A stretch of 31,656 nucleotides of DNA from Rhizophagus sp. LPA8_4_AMF (lineage: Eukaryota; Glomeromycota; Glomeromycetes; Glomerales; Glomeraceae): assembly GCA_021464525.1 (NCBI GenBank), contig JADRCO010000527.1, forward strand, positions 1 to 31,656, in the 5' to 3' direction. The notes under the pieces are model-generated. The model was not told the DNA's origin. It saw only the letters and a program-made list of their open reading frames with translations, and searched no databases. Made by a program: the position numbers and the translations under genes. This document shows positions 1 to 10,461 of this stretch, piece after piece (the stretch's first letter is position 1; each line of letters opens with the position of its first letter).

Positions 1-35
1 CTTCATTTATTCTTTAATAATTTTTATTGTGTACA

Positions 36-53
36 TAAAAAAAAAAAAAAAAA

Positions 54-84
<31 letters not shown>

Positions 85-180
85 TTTTTTTTTTTACTTT
101 ATATATATATATAAATGTACATATATATATATATGTGTATATATATATATATACATTATTTTTATTATATATATAAAATA
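36..180. repeat. Poly-A/poly-T and (AT)n microsatellite
   Basis: A run of A followed by long T runs and then alternating AT/TATATG tracts. This is simple-sequence DNA and likely length-variable between strains or assemblies. Confidence 0.9.
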
Positions 181-1504
181 TAATAATTTTATATATTCAC
201 AATAAAAATAAAAAAAATTATTTATTTAGTTACAATAAAAATTGGCGGTTCAAATATGCGCGTGGAAAAATAAAATAATCTTACCATATTAAAATTGATG
301 ACAACCTACTAAAATTGGACAAGTAAAAAATATATTCAAAAAAAAAAAAGTTATTTCGGTTTTTTTATTTTATTTTATTTTAGTTTATTTGGCGAAGCAA
401 GGAGAAATTCGGATGATGTATGATAATGAAAAAAAATTTTTTTTTTTTTATGTTTAATTTTGACAAACAAAATAAAAAATTTACAAAATTTACACATGAA
501 ATTTAACTCAATTCTTACAATAAGAATACAATGAGATGAAGTGACTTACTTATATACAATAAAACGTAAATAATTAATAAGACGGAATTCACCGACTTTT
601 TTTTTAACCGAGGAAAGTGAAGAAGAAGAAGAGAGATTTTGTACCGAATTTTTCTTGTGATGATGATCATGATTAACTAATTTCATTTGATTTTCACCAT
701 TTCGAACATACAAAAAGTAAATAATAAGTATGGAGTATTATATACATTTTAATATATTGTAGATAAAAAAGTAAAATCATTAAAAAATCATTCTATATTA
801 GTCCATATATCAATGAGGAGGATATGACTGCGGTATGATGATCATTTTATCGGGACTATATAATATAATAAAATATATCCATTAATAAATAATGATAAAA
901 TATGTCACTATATCACCTCAAATTTCGTTTCGATTTGATGATGACTGTGTTACGTTGATACATATTCTCATGACACGTCGCGAAATAATAATTTCTTCTT
1001 CAAGTTTAAAAAATGATTATAACTTCCAAAATTAGATTTCTTTTTATTTGAAGATTATATCCAATATTATGATTAATATTATCTTTTTAATTAATAAGAC
1101 GGAGAGAATCAATGTGAATATCTTCGTAGATTGACTAAATGCATAAAGTTCGGTAAAAGTAATACATACCCATTTTTTTTTAATTAACCGAATTTAGATG
1201 AGTAAAAAGGGTAATCGTAAATAGCATGTAATATTCACGTGTTAAAACATAATTGCGTTTGATAATGTTAACATTTTTATCATCAAACCTTTTTTAATAC
1301 ATGAAAAAAATCATTTATATTAAAAATGTAACGTCTCCTTTTATATCTTACATATGTTTCGTTTACTAATTATGTTTTTACTAAATTATTCTTCCCCAAA
1401 TTTTCATTATCTTTTTATCTAGATCAAAAAAAATAAATTTTTAATTCCTTTTCATATTAGAAAAACTTACTTTTTTTTTTTCATATGTCAAAAAAGTCTT
1501 TACT

Positions 1505-1650
1505 TAACCGTGTTTGTATTAGTATTTTTTTTTACCATTTTGTATTAGTACCATGTTTGGGTATTGGTTTTTTTTTACCATGTTTGTATTGGTTTTTTTA
1601 CCTTGTTTGTATTAGTTTTTTTTTTTAACCGTGTTTGTATTGGTTATTTC
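1505..1650 (+). repeat. Imperfect tandem repeat, TGTTTGTATT core
   Basis: About five imperfect copies of a unit of roughly 25-30 nt. Each has the form ACC(A/G)TGTTTGTATTGG or ATTAG followed by a T run of 7-11. Copies differ by point changes and T-run length. It has no coding potential and reads as a degenerate minisatellite. Confidence 0.75.
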
Positions 1651-2683
1651 TTTTTTTTTTTCTTCCAAAATAATTCAAAATTATAAAACCATTTTTTAAT
1701 ATTGTTTCGCGTCGGTAATTCAGTTTTTTTTTTTTTTCCCCAAAAAAATTACAAAAATAGAATTATTTCTTCAAATAAAATTGGTGTCAAGTATGTAACG
1801 ACATCTGATATCACAAAATCATTTAATTTAAAAGTATATCACCATTAAAAAACGATTTTTAAAGATTATCAATGTCCCTTTTTTTTTAATGTTTAGAAAT
1901 TTCTTATTGGAAAACCATTAAAAAGAGTACAACAAAAAACTTCCTAATAATCGAAAATCAAGAAATTCTTCTCCTTAAAAAGGTTCCTATGATGATTTTT
2001 GGTATTTATTTAGAAAAAAAAAACCCCCGAACGAATCATCTTTGTTTTTTATGAACAATTTTCATGTGGGAAAAAGGAAACAAATCACGTGTACATAGGA
2101 GAACTTTATTAAACCGGTTTAAATAAGTTGAGAAGAAATTAATTGATTACTAATCGTGATTTAATATATTTTTTTTTTAAACTCTCATATTATACAAATA
2201 TCGGATTAGAGTGTCATTATGGACAAATGTCTGTTGTCATGTAAAAAGGAGTCTGAGCGAAAGATGAAATAAATGCCTGATCGATGATGATGAAAATATG
2301 TTATCCCTACAATTTCCCCAGAAAATGTCACAAATCATTAAGATCGTATTAAAAAAGAAAGATCACATGAAATCGATTCACGTAGGATCCTCACTTTGAC
2401 AGCATTTCATTCAGGGGTATGCCATTGATCATTAGTCTATGGAGAAATTTATTTTTTGTTTTATTGTAATTTTCTTCTTTGTTACTCTATGTTTTATATG
2501 TGATATTTAAGTATTTTCAGGTTTAAAAGAAATTTATAATTAAATAGTGAAAGAGAAACTAAAAGATTATTAACTTATACAGTAGGGTGGTTGCCGTAAA
2601 TAGTTGGAAAGACTAAAAGTCAAGTAATTATAATGATTGTAAATCAAAAATTACCAGCCTATTTACAACTTATGTTTATAATA

Positions 2684-2704
2684 TTACAACCACTAAGGTT
2701 GTAA
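2684..2704. repeat. Perfect 8-bp inverted repeat
   Basis: TTACAACC, a 5-nt loop (ACTAA), then GGTTGTAA, with AATA/TATT-like extensions outside the stem. It could be a cruciform or hairpin, or a footprint of a small element. Nothing around it identifies a transposon. Confidence 0.55.
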
Positions 2705-3017
2705 TTCAAAATATTACTAGGACGATTATCAAAGGAAGAAATTGAATGCATGAGTTTGAATCAATCTTCAGAAAGAAAGCAATTTTTGAGAACCCATTAC
2801 AAATTAATTAATTTAAATCAGTTAGTGTTAAATAGCATAGTATCAATAATCCTGTTTCTATTTTTTTCTAAAAAATGGATATATGGCGACCAACCTTATA
2901 GTAGACCTCTAATTGAACATCCAATTATATAATGTTCGTATTAATTGAACAACTTAAACCGATCTCCAAATCGAAACGCTGTAATTGCTTCATCCATTAT
3001 GAAAAAGGATTAAGTGA

Positions 3018-3056
3018 GCGGATTATACATTAGCGGATTATACATTAGCAGATTAG
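3018..3056 (+). repeat. Short tandem repeat GCGGATTATACATTA
   Basis: Two near-perfect head-to-tail copies of GCGGATTATACATTA followed by a partial third that starts GCAGATTA. The GCGGATTA core resembles the GGATAA-type words of the repeat at the right edge of the window, but the similarity is short and may be chance. Confidence 0.65.
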
Positions 3057-3107
3057 CTCTAAAGGCGAGAATTCTTAGGGAGGAGTTAACGTTAAAAGTT
3101 ATAATGT

Positions 3108-3147
3108 GGGCCATGCAGGCAATGCGGGCAATGCGGCCATGCGGCCC
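3108..3147. repeat. GC-rich GGC(A/C)ATGC tandem repeat with GGGCC/GGCCC ends
   Basis: Four consecutive copies of an 8-9 nt unit, GGC(C/A)ATGC, bounded by GGGCC on the left and GGCCC on the right. It is a sharp GC-rich island in otherwise very AT-rich DNA. The complementary ends could pair. No gene runs through it. Confidence 0.7.
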
Positions 3148-3994
3148 AATTGTTTTTAAAATTTTTTTTTTTGCACTTCAAATATATTATTAAAAATATA
3201 CTTAAATAACAAAATTAAAATATGATTTAATTATAATTTAAATATATAATAATATACTTAAAAATATTCTTAAAATATACTGAAATGAATTAAGTGTATA
3301 ATTTAAAGAAATTTAAGTGTATTTTAAATTTTATATTTTAATTACGGTATAAATATTTTTTATAAAGTTATATAGTAATAGAATATATAGTACAAATTAA
3401 TAAAAATAAGAGAGATTCAGAAAAAAAAAAAAAAAATCATTATTTCAGAAAAGAATTAGATTTACAGCTAAAATATAAGAAGCGAAATATTTTTAAAATG
3501 AAAATTTAAAAACTTTTTGATGAAAATTATCTAAATCAAAAATTTTTTTCAAATGTTTTGTTAAAAAACAAATAAAACGAAAGAATTAGATTAAATTTGT
3601 ATAATAAAATTGTATTTTATTATCATAATTTTTGATCATTCATATTTGATATTTATCGGAATGATATTTTATTGGAAATGGAAAAAAAAAACGTATTTTA
3701 ATTTATGTTAAAAAAGAATGATCAAATATAACCTACAAATATTAAAAAATTATACGCGAAAAAGAAAGAAAAAAAAGGTAAAAAAAAAAAAAAGATCTTT
3801 ATATTTTTATACGAATCATTATGCGAAAAGTAGTATAATATATTTATTTATTTATTTAGCAACATCAACAGCAACATTAACAACAACCTCGGTTTATTTC
3901 ACATAGAAATACATTAACAATAAGAATTACAGGAAATCAAACATAATTTCGTAAGTAGAGATGCGAAATTTTTCTGGTACAATAAGTATTAAAT

Positions 3995-4270
3995 AGTTAT
4001 TGGATGCGGGAAATAGAGATATTGGTCTACATCCCCCCATAGACTTATAGTTCGTGACCAATAGGTATTATGCTACTAATACTGTGATTTACATAAGAAA
4101 TCAAAGAAATCAATGGAATCTGATTGGTTGGATCTTTGTTTATTCAATAAATTATAGATTGAATGTTTCAACCTTCAAACTTTTAACCTTTATAATTAGA
4201 CTTCTCTTTCAACCTTTTTTACACGTTACTCGTTATTTTAACTTAAATTTTTCTTTTATTTATAAGAAAA
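3995..4270 (+). promoter_or_regulatory. Probable XRCC4 promoter with multiple CCAAT boxes
   Basis: The 270 bp before the XRCC4 start contain four CCAAT words: 4058-4062 on the plus strand, and 3999-4003, 4021-4025 and 4123-4127 on the minus strand (read as ATTGG). CCAAT is the site of the HAP/NF-Y complex in fungi. Binding here is inferred from the motif only. Confidence 0.4.
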
Positions 4271-6099
4271 ATGACGACAAATCAATATAATTCGTCTATC
4301 GCTTGTTTTAAATTATCTACAAGAGAAAATGAAATAGAAAAAATATTTTATGTTAGATCTAATTGGAAAGTTAACCCTTTCAAAGATCTATTAGGTCGAG
4401 ACGAAAAAATTATTTGTGATTTATCATTAACTGATTGTAAATCTTTTTGGGCGCGAAATGGTTTGTATTAATGATAATATATTTCGTTAATGACCCGTTT
4501 ATTTATATATACATATTTTTATTATTTATATAGTTACATTAATGGATCTAAAAAATACGAAACCGGATAATATAAGAAATCCTAAAGATTTTTGTGAAGC
4601 TACTCAAGCGGCTTTATCAGGAAACGATAAATATGGAAATCAAAAATTATCTTGTAATATTAATGTTAATGAACAACACGCCAAGGTACTAAATTTATAA
4701 TTATTCTGTTTTAAATATATTAAATAATTTCACTTCTTATCAACTAGATAACATGGAATTGGTCGATGCAACAAACTGGAAAATCAAAATCTACAATGGT
4801 TAGAACTTATTGTTGAATTTGAATATTTATTATTATTATTATTATTATTAATAATTAATTAAAAAAAAAAAAAAAATAGGAATTAAAATTTAAACTTGGA
4901 AATATTTCATTAAATCCGGTCTCGCAATTTGAAACTATAAAGATGTGGCAAGAATGGATGGATTTTTTTATTGAAGAAAGAAATCAGCTTTTAGTAAGCA
5001 GATCAAATCAAATCAAAACCAAATTATTTATATTTTGACTAATCATTTTAATAATAATAGAAAAGTAAAATCACGTATGAAATACGTGTTAATGATTTGG
5101 AGGAATATAAAAGACAAATGCAAGAAAAAATTGAATCAATAACTGACGAAAAGATACATAATCAAACATTATTAATAGAAAAGGTAATTATAATATGTGT
5201 GAATTTATCAATATGTTTAATTAATACAATGTAATGAATTTTTTTTTTTTCGTATAGTTTAAAAAAGTTATGAATACCAAGAAAAAGAAAGTGAAAAAAT
5301 TGATGAAAGTATTGAATGCGAATGGTATATGGGATTATATAAATTTATTAATTAATTATTTATTATAAGGGTTAAAGACGTTCAAACCTTTTGAATATAA
5401 GGTTAAACATGGTTAACACTTCTCCTATAAAATAAGATTTCTTGTAAATTTTAATTTTATTACTTTTTAACAGGTGCCATTATGTCATCAGAATTACAAG
5501 CTTCGCATGATGAACATTTAGATGAAAATGAGTTTGAAGAAGAGTTATCAAATGAGAGTGAATCCAGCAAACATGCTAATACTCGTGGTAAATCTTCACG
5601 GTCAAGATCCAGGCCTCTTCCTACTGACACCTTTTCTCCTTCATCAAAGAAAACTAAAGTAGATGATGCTTTCGAGTCAAGGAGTACAATTGCAAGTGAA
5701 TCAACAAATGAAGAAGATCAAGAAGAATTACAAGAAATACAACCACAAAAACGTCCCGAATCTGTTTTAACTAAAACTTTTCGCGGTCAAGTGATTAAAT
5801 CTAGAAGGTAATAAAAGATTGTTGTCGTTTCGAGTATGTTATTAAACTTTATTTTATTTGTAAATTCGATTCTAATTGATAGGATGGGTCGTAAACCTGT
5901 TACAAGATCAAGTAATTCATTAGAAAATATTTTGATCCCCGTTGAAGAGCCGGAACCGTAAGTTATTATTAAATTATTGATTGTCTCTTTTTTTTTCTCT
6001 TTTTAATATATAAATCATATTTCGCTTCAATTTAGTAGCCCCGAGATCGAAGAAGTTAAAGAAGCAGAAGATTTATTAGATCAAATAGATGAAATATAA
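4271..6099 (+). CDS. XRCC4: XRCC4 family DNA double-strand break repair protein
   Basis: Nine exons: 4271-4460, 4534-4685, 4748-4798, 4880-4993, 5061-5183, 5258-5324, 5474-5807, 5883-5957 and 6036-6099, giving 389 aa. XRCC4 scaffolds DNA ligase IV in non-homologous end joining in the nucleus. Residues 1 to about 145 fit the globular head domain (ALSG-type segment, ITWNWSMQ, then FKLGNISLNPV). Residues about 145-232 form the charged heptad-rich coiled coil that in the family dimerises and binds ligase IV, ending in a Lys-rich FKKVMNTKKKKVKKLMKVLN stretch that aligns with the end of the human stalk. The rest (about 157 aa) is acidic and Ser/Arg-rich, disordered, with a basic patch (SSKKTKVDD) that could be a nuclear signal. 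Human XRCC4 is 336 aa. The ATG follows an AT-rich leader and opens directly into the head domain. Intron 3 contains a (ATT)n microsatellite. Sequence identity to animal XRCC4 is low, so the call rests on domain order and these motifs. Confidence 0.8.
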
Positions 6100-6501
6100 A
6101 AATAAAAGATTTTATTATGATGAATTTATATTATTTAATTTTTAATCGAATAATACTAGCTGAAATATGGAGCTTTATTTTATGATTTTGATTAATACAA
6201 TAAATCTTTTAAATTGCTGTCATCTACATCTTATTGAAAGTTGAAAATGTTTAATATATATATTTTATAATATATACGCTTATAATTTTTACTATCTTCC
6301 CGGTATAGCGCGAATTCACACATACTTTCCTTTGACAGTAATGATTATTATTAAAAAAAAAAAATGTCCTCTATAATATTTATAAATAAACAGTAAAAGC
6401 AGTTTGGCAGGTTTACAGATTTGGAATATAATTAAGTAGAAAGTAGACAGTAGATTTTATAAATTTATAAAAAGTTTTAACGTCAACTTTTTCATTTAGT
6501 C
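6100..6501. other. Convergent intergenic region, XRCC4 / CEG1
   Basis: 402 bp between two stop codons on opposite strands. It is AT-rich with A/T runs and AATAAA-like words just after the XRCC4 stop, so it presumably holds both 3' UTRs and poly-A sites. No other gene is seen. Confidence 0.6.
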
Positions 6502-8640
6502 TCACCCAGTGTTCTCATTAAGACGTCGTGACTTTTTATCTTTTTCATTATTATCCTCATGATCATATTTTAACCTTTTAGATCTATTACCATTTTCTAA
6601 CCTTTCTTTTCTACTTTCATTTTCAGATTTATCTTCAGGTTTTGAAGGTCTTTTAGGTTGATTCGCCGTCTCCTCTCTTCTTTTCCATGCTTCCCGAATT
6701 GATGCTATTTGTGAGCGTAACTGATAAAGTTAAAAGAATAATATTAAATATTTTTCTTTTTTTGAAATGTTTTAAAACGAAAAAAAAAAAAGTACGTGCC
6801 TGTTCTTCAGTAATTCCATCCATTATACTCTGCCGTATTTTTTCAACTACACTTTGATGATTTGCACGTATCTTATCCTGACGAAATCTTAAAAATCTCC
6901 AAGGTACATGTGGATTCATTGTAGGATCATATACTACTTCAACAATTTTTCCTTCATATTTATTATAATCATGTTTCCAACTATTAACGGTAAATAAATT
7001 TTTAACACAATGAGCAAAAAATAAGAATAATCATATATAAAATTTAAATTACTTACGTCTCATTCCATTCATCTTCTGTAACATACATCTCATCAAAATA
7101 AGCATGTTCATTATTTGCTATCCATTTATGAAGACAAAATCTTGGTTTATCTTCATCATCTTGAAAATCAAACCGTAATAAAAAATCAATAGAATTTTCA
7201 TTAGGTGGTTTCCATTTTAACATTTTTTCAAAAGTTCCTGTTTTATAACCTGCTATTGATGATGTAAAAATTAAACCATCACTACTATGCTTTAAATTTG
7301 GTATGGAATCAAGAACTTTATCTAATCCATAAGAAAATTCCATTTGTTTTAGTTCTATACTTTTTTTTATATATATAATTATATATATACATATATTTAT
7401 ATTTGTATTTTTTAAATATAAAGATAATTAGATGTCATTATACGTATTAAATAATTTAATAATAATAATAAAGATTATAAACTTACGTAAATGGTTGTGC
7501 TTGAGCAAGTTCCGGTCGTTTTAATAACATATTTTTATAAGGTTTTATAATATTTTCTTTAAGGTACTTTTTAAAACAAAAAATATATCAATTAAAATTT
7601 GAAAAATTATAATTACATAAAACAACCTTTAATAACTGACTTACACCCAATCTACTAGTAAGAGCTCTATTCATTAAATTTTTTCTATCTATTACTAACA
7701 AATCAAAAGTTAAGAGTTTTAAAGTAATCTAAAAAAATAAGAAATAAGTAAAATAAGTAAAAATATTGCAAAAAATTGTATAATTTACTATATATTAATA
7801 TATTATAATTGTAATAATTTTAATTACCGTTCCGTCACTTTCCTTATCATTTACTAATTCGCCATCAATCAATGTTTCATGATGAAATTGAGAAAATGTT
7901 GGATCATCAGGAATAGGAAAAAATAAACTTGGTACAAATCGATAATAATTCCTGCGATCGATCTGTATTCTTTTTACTTAGTAAGTGAATTCTAGCATTC
8001 TATTTTACTTTAATGTGACAGGCATAAACTTGATATTTTTTTTAACAAAATAAAATAATAATACTGACCAAAAATACTTGTTGGCCAGAATTATCACATG
8101 TAATATAAACTAATATACGTGTCCCATCTGTTTTTTCACAAACAAAATAACTAGAGAAAAGATTTAATTTTTTTTTTAGTTACTAAGAAAAAAACGACTT
8201 ATAACACTAAATATTACGAACTTTTCATTTTGCAGTTCTTGTAAATGCACGGAATTGAAACTAATTGGTTGTGCTCCTGTTAGAAGGAGAACAAATTTTT
8301 AATGTGATAATTTCGAAAACATGCGCAGTATTAGCATTACATACCAGGGAAGCTATGTAGAAAAAAAGAAAGATACAGATGTGTAGTTAGAAAAAATAGT
8401 TAGTCTAAATTTTTAATAAACATCAAATATATGCGAAAATTTTATACTAAAGAACGATTATGTGACGTGAGATAGCAAAAAAAAATTTGGTTGACTTATT
8501 TTCACACATAATCGCTTGAATAGAAAAAAAAACTACACAAACTTTGATACTCCGACTAACTCTTTGACTCTTGACCTTAGCTCTTTAAGATATTTAGCTT
8601 CTACAACTTGTCCTGGGACTTCGGGAGTTGTATTAGACAT
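6502..8640 (-). CDS. CEG1: mRNA guanylyltransferase (capping enzyme alpha subunit)
   Basis: Ten exons, given 5' to 3' on the minus strand: 8640-8543, 8352-8345, 8276-8222, 8150-8069, 7962-7828, 7728-7645, 7566-7487, 7359-7057, 6980-6800 and 6720-6502, giving 414 aa. The enzyme transfers GMP from GTP to the 5' diphosphate end of nascent mRNA in the nucleus. All nucleotidyltransferase motifs are visible: motif I EKTDG with the GMP-accepting Lys60, motif III DGELV at 114-118, IIIa LTFDLLVID, IV SSDGLIFT at 206-213, V LKWKPP at 228-233, and VI RFRQDK at 313-318. The N-terminus TPEVPGQVVE and the FPGAQPISF segment are typical of the fungal enzyme. There is no fused RNA triphosphatase, which is the fungal arrangement. 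The tail (about 343-414) is Arg/Lys/Glu-rich and probably disordered. Exon 2 is an 8-nt microexon, and the last intron appears to start with GC. The gene is divergent from the CENP-Q-like gene. Confidence 0.93.
6721..6799 (-). other. CEG1: Probable GC-AG intron in CEG1
   Basis: The only junction that joins the conserved ITEEQ helix to LRSQIASIREAW in frame uses CAG|GCACGT as donor and ATCAG as acceptor. The nearest GT (at 6795-6794 on the minus strand) changes the frame and stops after about 22 unrelated residues, losing the family-typical helix. Confidence 0.65.
8345..8352 (-). other. CEG1: 8-nt microexon in CEG1
   Basis: Reads CTTCCCTG on the minus strand, between an upstream CATAG acceptor and a GTATGT donor. 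Joined to its neighbours it gives Asn-Phe-Pro-Gly and restores the conserved FPGAQPISF segment. Skipping it shifts the frame and loses FP. The flanking introns are 190 nt (8353-8542) and 68 nt (8277-8344). Confidence 0.82.
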
Positions 8641-9004
8641 GGAGAAAATAAATATTAAAGAAAAGATTGTTAAGATATGAATATAGAAAAGTCGATATAT
8701 TTAGAACAGATGTCATGATTTTCAAATTCTATTGGGCAACAAAATTCTTTTTACAGTAGTAATTTTCACAAAAGCATAATTGAATTCTTGTGTAATTGCC
8801 TTTTTAAAGCAGCAATAAAACAAATATATAATTACATTTGCTGAGCCTAAAAAAAAATCGGATAATTTTGAAAACGCGAATCGAAACCGGGAAAAACGTG
8901 GAGATGTGACACATATGGCATAGATGACAATTTATATGCATGGGAGGTAACTCAATATTTACGCGTCCTTTTTTTTTTCTTAAAAAAAAAATCCTAACTA
9001 CATA
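8641..9004. promoter_or_regulatory. Bidirectional promoter region, CEG1 / CENP-Q-like
   Basis: 364 bp between two divergent start codons. An inverted CCAAT (ATTGG at 8731-8735) lies about 90 bp upstream of the CEG1 ATG. A T-run and A-run (about 8970-8990) precede the CENP-Q-like start. No gene is seen inside. Promoter function is inferred from the arrangement. Confidence 0.5.
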
Positions 9005-10277
9005 ATGGTAAATAATTCAATCAACATTCATGAACAAGAAGAGAGTGATAACGAAGAATCAAGTGAAGAATTTTATCAATATCGTTTTGTATCTCAAAAC
9101 ACGGTTGATAAACGCTGGAAGACCTTAAGTACAAAGTCGAGACAACATATTCATGATTTGGTATTGAACTCTATTCCGTAGGTTTGAATTTGAAGCAAAG
9201 TTATATCCACAATAATATATTTATCAATTATTAATGATTAATCTACGGTAAACGCGTAGTGCCGTGCTGAATAACACTCGCGGTACCAAGAGAAAGGCTA
9301 ATTTACGAGATTTGTTAGACAAACTTATGACAAAGTAAATCATTTGTTATATTAATATTATTCATTTTATTTATCAAATTTTTGTACTTTTATATCTATA
9401 TACAATTATTTATTTACGTTATTTACGTGTATCCTCAAGAATTGACGAAAAATTGGAAACACTTCAAGTTCCGAAAACTTCAAAAACTGTCAATTTTGAT
9501 TATGACAAACTTCATTCTCAAAATGTAACTAACTTTTTATTCACAAATTATTGATAATTCGATAATCCTTTAATTTTTTCAATATTATATAGCGATCGCT
9601 GGAATTGACACTTGCTCAAGAATTGGATCAGATCAGCCAAATGGAAATGCAACTTGAACATGAGAAACAGCAAGTGTTTCTAATTTAGAAAATTTTATCA
9701 TGTCTTTATAATATACTTTTTTGACCATTTCTTTATTTGAAGGCTTTTGCATGAAGATACGAAGAGTTTGACCAAATTCCGCAGTGACAAGAAAGCCGTG
9801 GATAGTCGAAATAAAATGCTTCAACGGAGTAAGGTAATAAATAACAATATACAAAAAAAGGTTCTTTGTATTTGCCCAGAATTGCAAATTAATCTTTTCA
9901 TATTTAGCTTCATCTTTTGTTGAAAGAAGAGTTAGAAGAAGCGGTTGAAATTGATGAAGAATTAATTAAGAGTCATTTTAAACCATCGAAAAATAAATCA
10001 TATGATGTAAGTTTACTGATAAAGTTGATATAGTTGATATAGTATATTTTATTGTACATATTTATTTTAATCGTTTTTCGCGATTATGAAGCCTGAAAAA
10101 GATGATCAACTTTGTGAGATTGAAAAATCTCTTTCCTTACACTTACGATCAATCGAAAAGAATACTCAACCAATCGATGATTTAGTATATGAGGTTGAAG
10201 AAGCTGGGAAATGTTTATTACAATTAATGAAAAATACGGGCTTGGAAGATAAACTGGTTGATAAAGTTTTTTTGTAG
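9005..10277 (+). CDS. CENP-Q / Fta7-like inner kinetochore protein
   Basis: Seven exons: 9005-9177, 9260-9334, 9440-9524, 9593-9675, 9743-9833, 9908-10006 and 10092-10277, giving 263 aa. CENP-Q is part of the CCAN/COMA-type inner kinetochore (Okp1 in budding yeast, Fta7 in fission yeast) and pairs with CENP-U. What supports this: an acidic N-terminus, the segment WKTLSTKSRQHIHDLV followed by a short basic linker, a KLETLQVP-like turn, and then a long charged helical coiled coil (about 105-200). This matches the CENP-Q family order and its usual length (about 260-270 aa). Exon 4 must end at a GTTTCT donor to stay in frame, because the adjacent GTGTTT would lead to an early stop, so that junction is the weakest. 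A generic coiled-coil protein is the alternative. Confidence 0.65.
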
Positions 10278-10461
10278 TCGTTTTTTAATAAATAAATAAG
10301 ACAAAATAAATTTATTATTATAAGAATAAAGTATGATATACGAGAATATAATTAATATAAAGTTTAATTCGAAGAATATACAAGTATTTAATGCTCAATA
10401 TATATTAATATTATAAATTTTCCCTAGAAAATAAAATCAAATCTGACATATATTTGAAACT
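10278..10461. other. Short convergent intergenic region
   Basis: 184 bp between the stop codons of the CENP-Q-like gene (+) and the UNC13-like gene (-). It is AT-rich, with AATAAATAAATAA soon after the CENP-Q-like stop, which is a plausible poly-A signal. No other gene. Confidence 0.55.

Larger units (their letters stand above)
1..4270. other. AT-rich gene-free region
   Basis: No supportable gene in about 4.3 kb. It holds long poly-A and poly-T runs, (AT)n tracts, and only short A/T-driven open frames (for example 2750-2932 and 3718-3906) that read as low-complexity K/I/N/F/Y sequence with no recognisable domain. Within it lie the separate repeats listed at 36-160, 1505-1650, 2684-2704, 3018-3056 and 3108-3147. 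The last 270 bp carry several CCAAT boxes and probably form the XRCC4 promoter. No tRNA or rRNA is visible. Confidence 0.75.

Noticed and set aside
2750..2932. 60-codon plus-strand frame
   Set aside because: No domain, no splice partners and low-complexity composition in an AT-rich spacer.
3718..3906. 62-codon plus-strand frame rich in Lys and Tyr
   Set aside because: Driven by A runs; no conserved features and no plausible promoter or partner exon.
4054..4290. 78-codon plus-strand frame before XRCC4
   Set aside because: Overlaps the XRCC4 start in another frame and covers the CCAAT-rich promoter; the sequence looks random.
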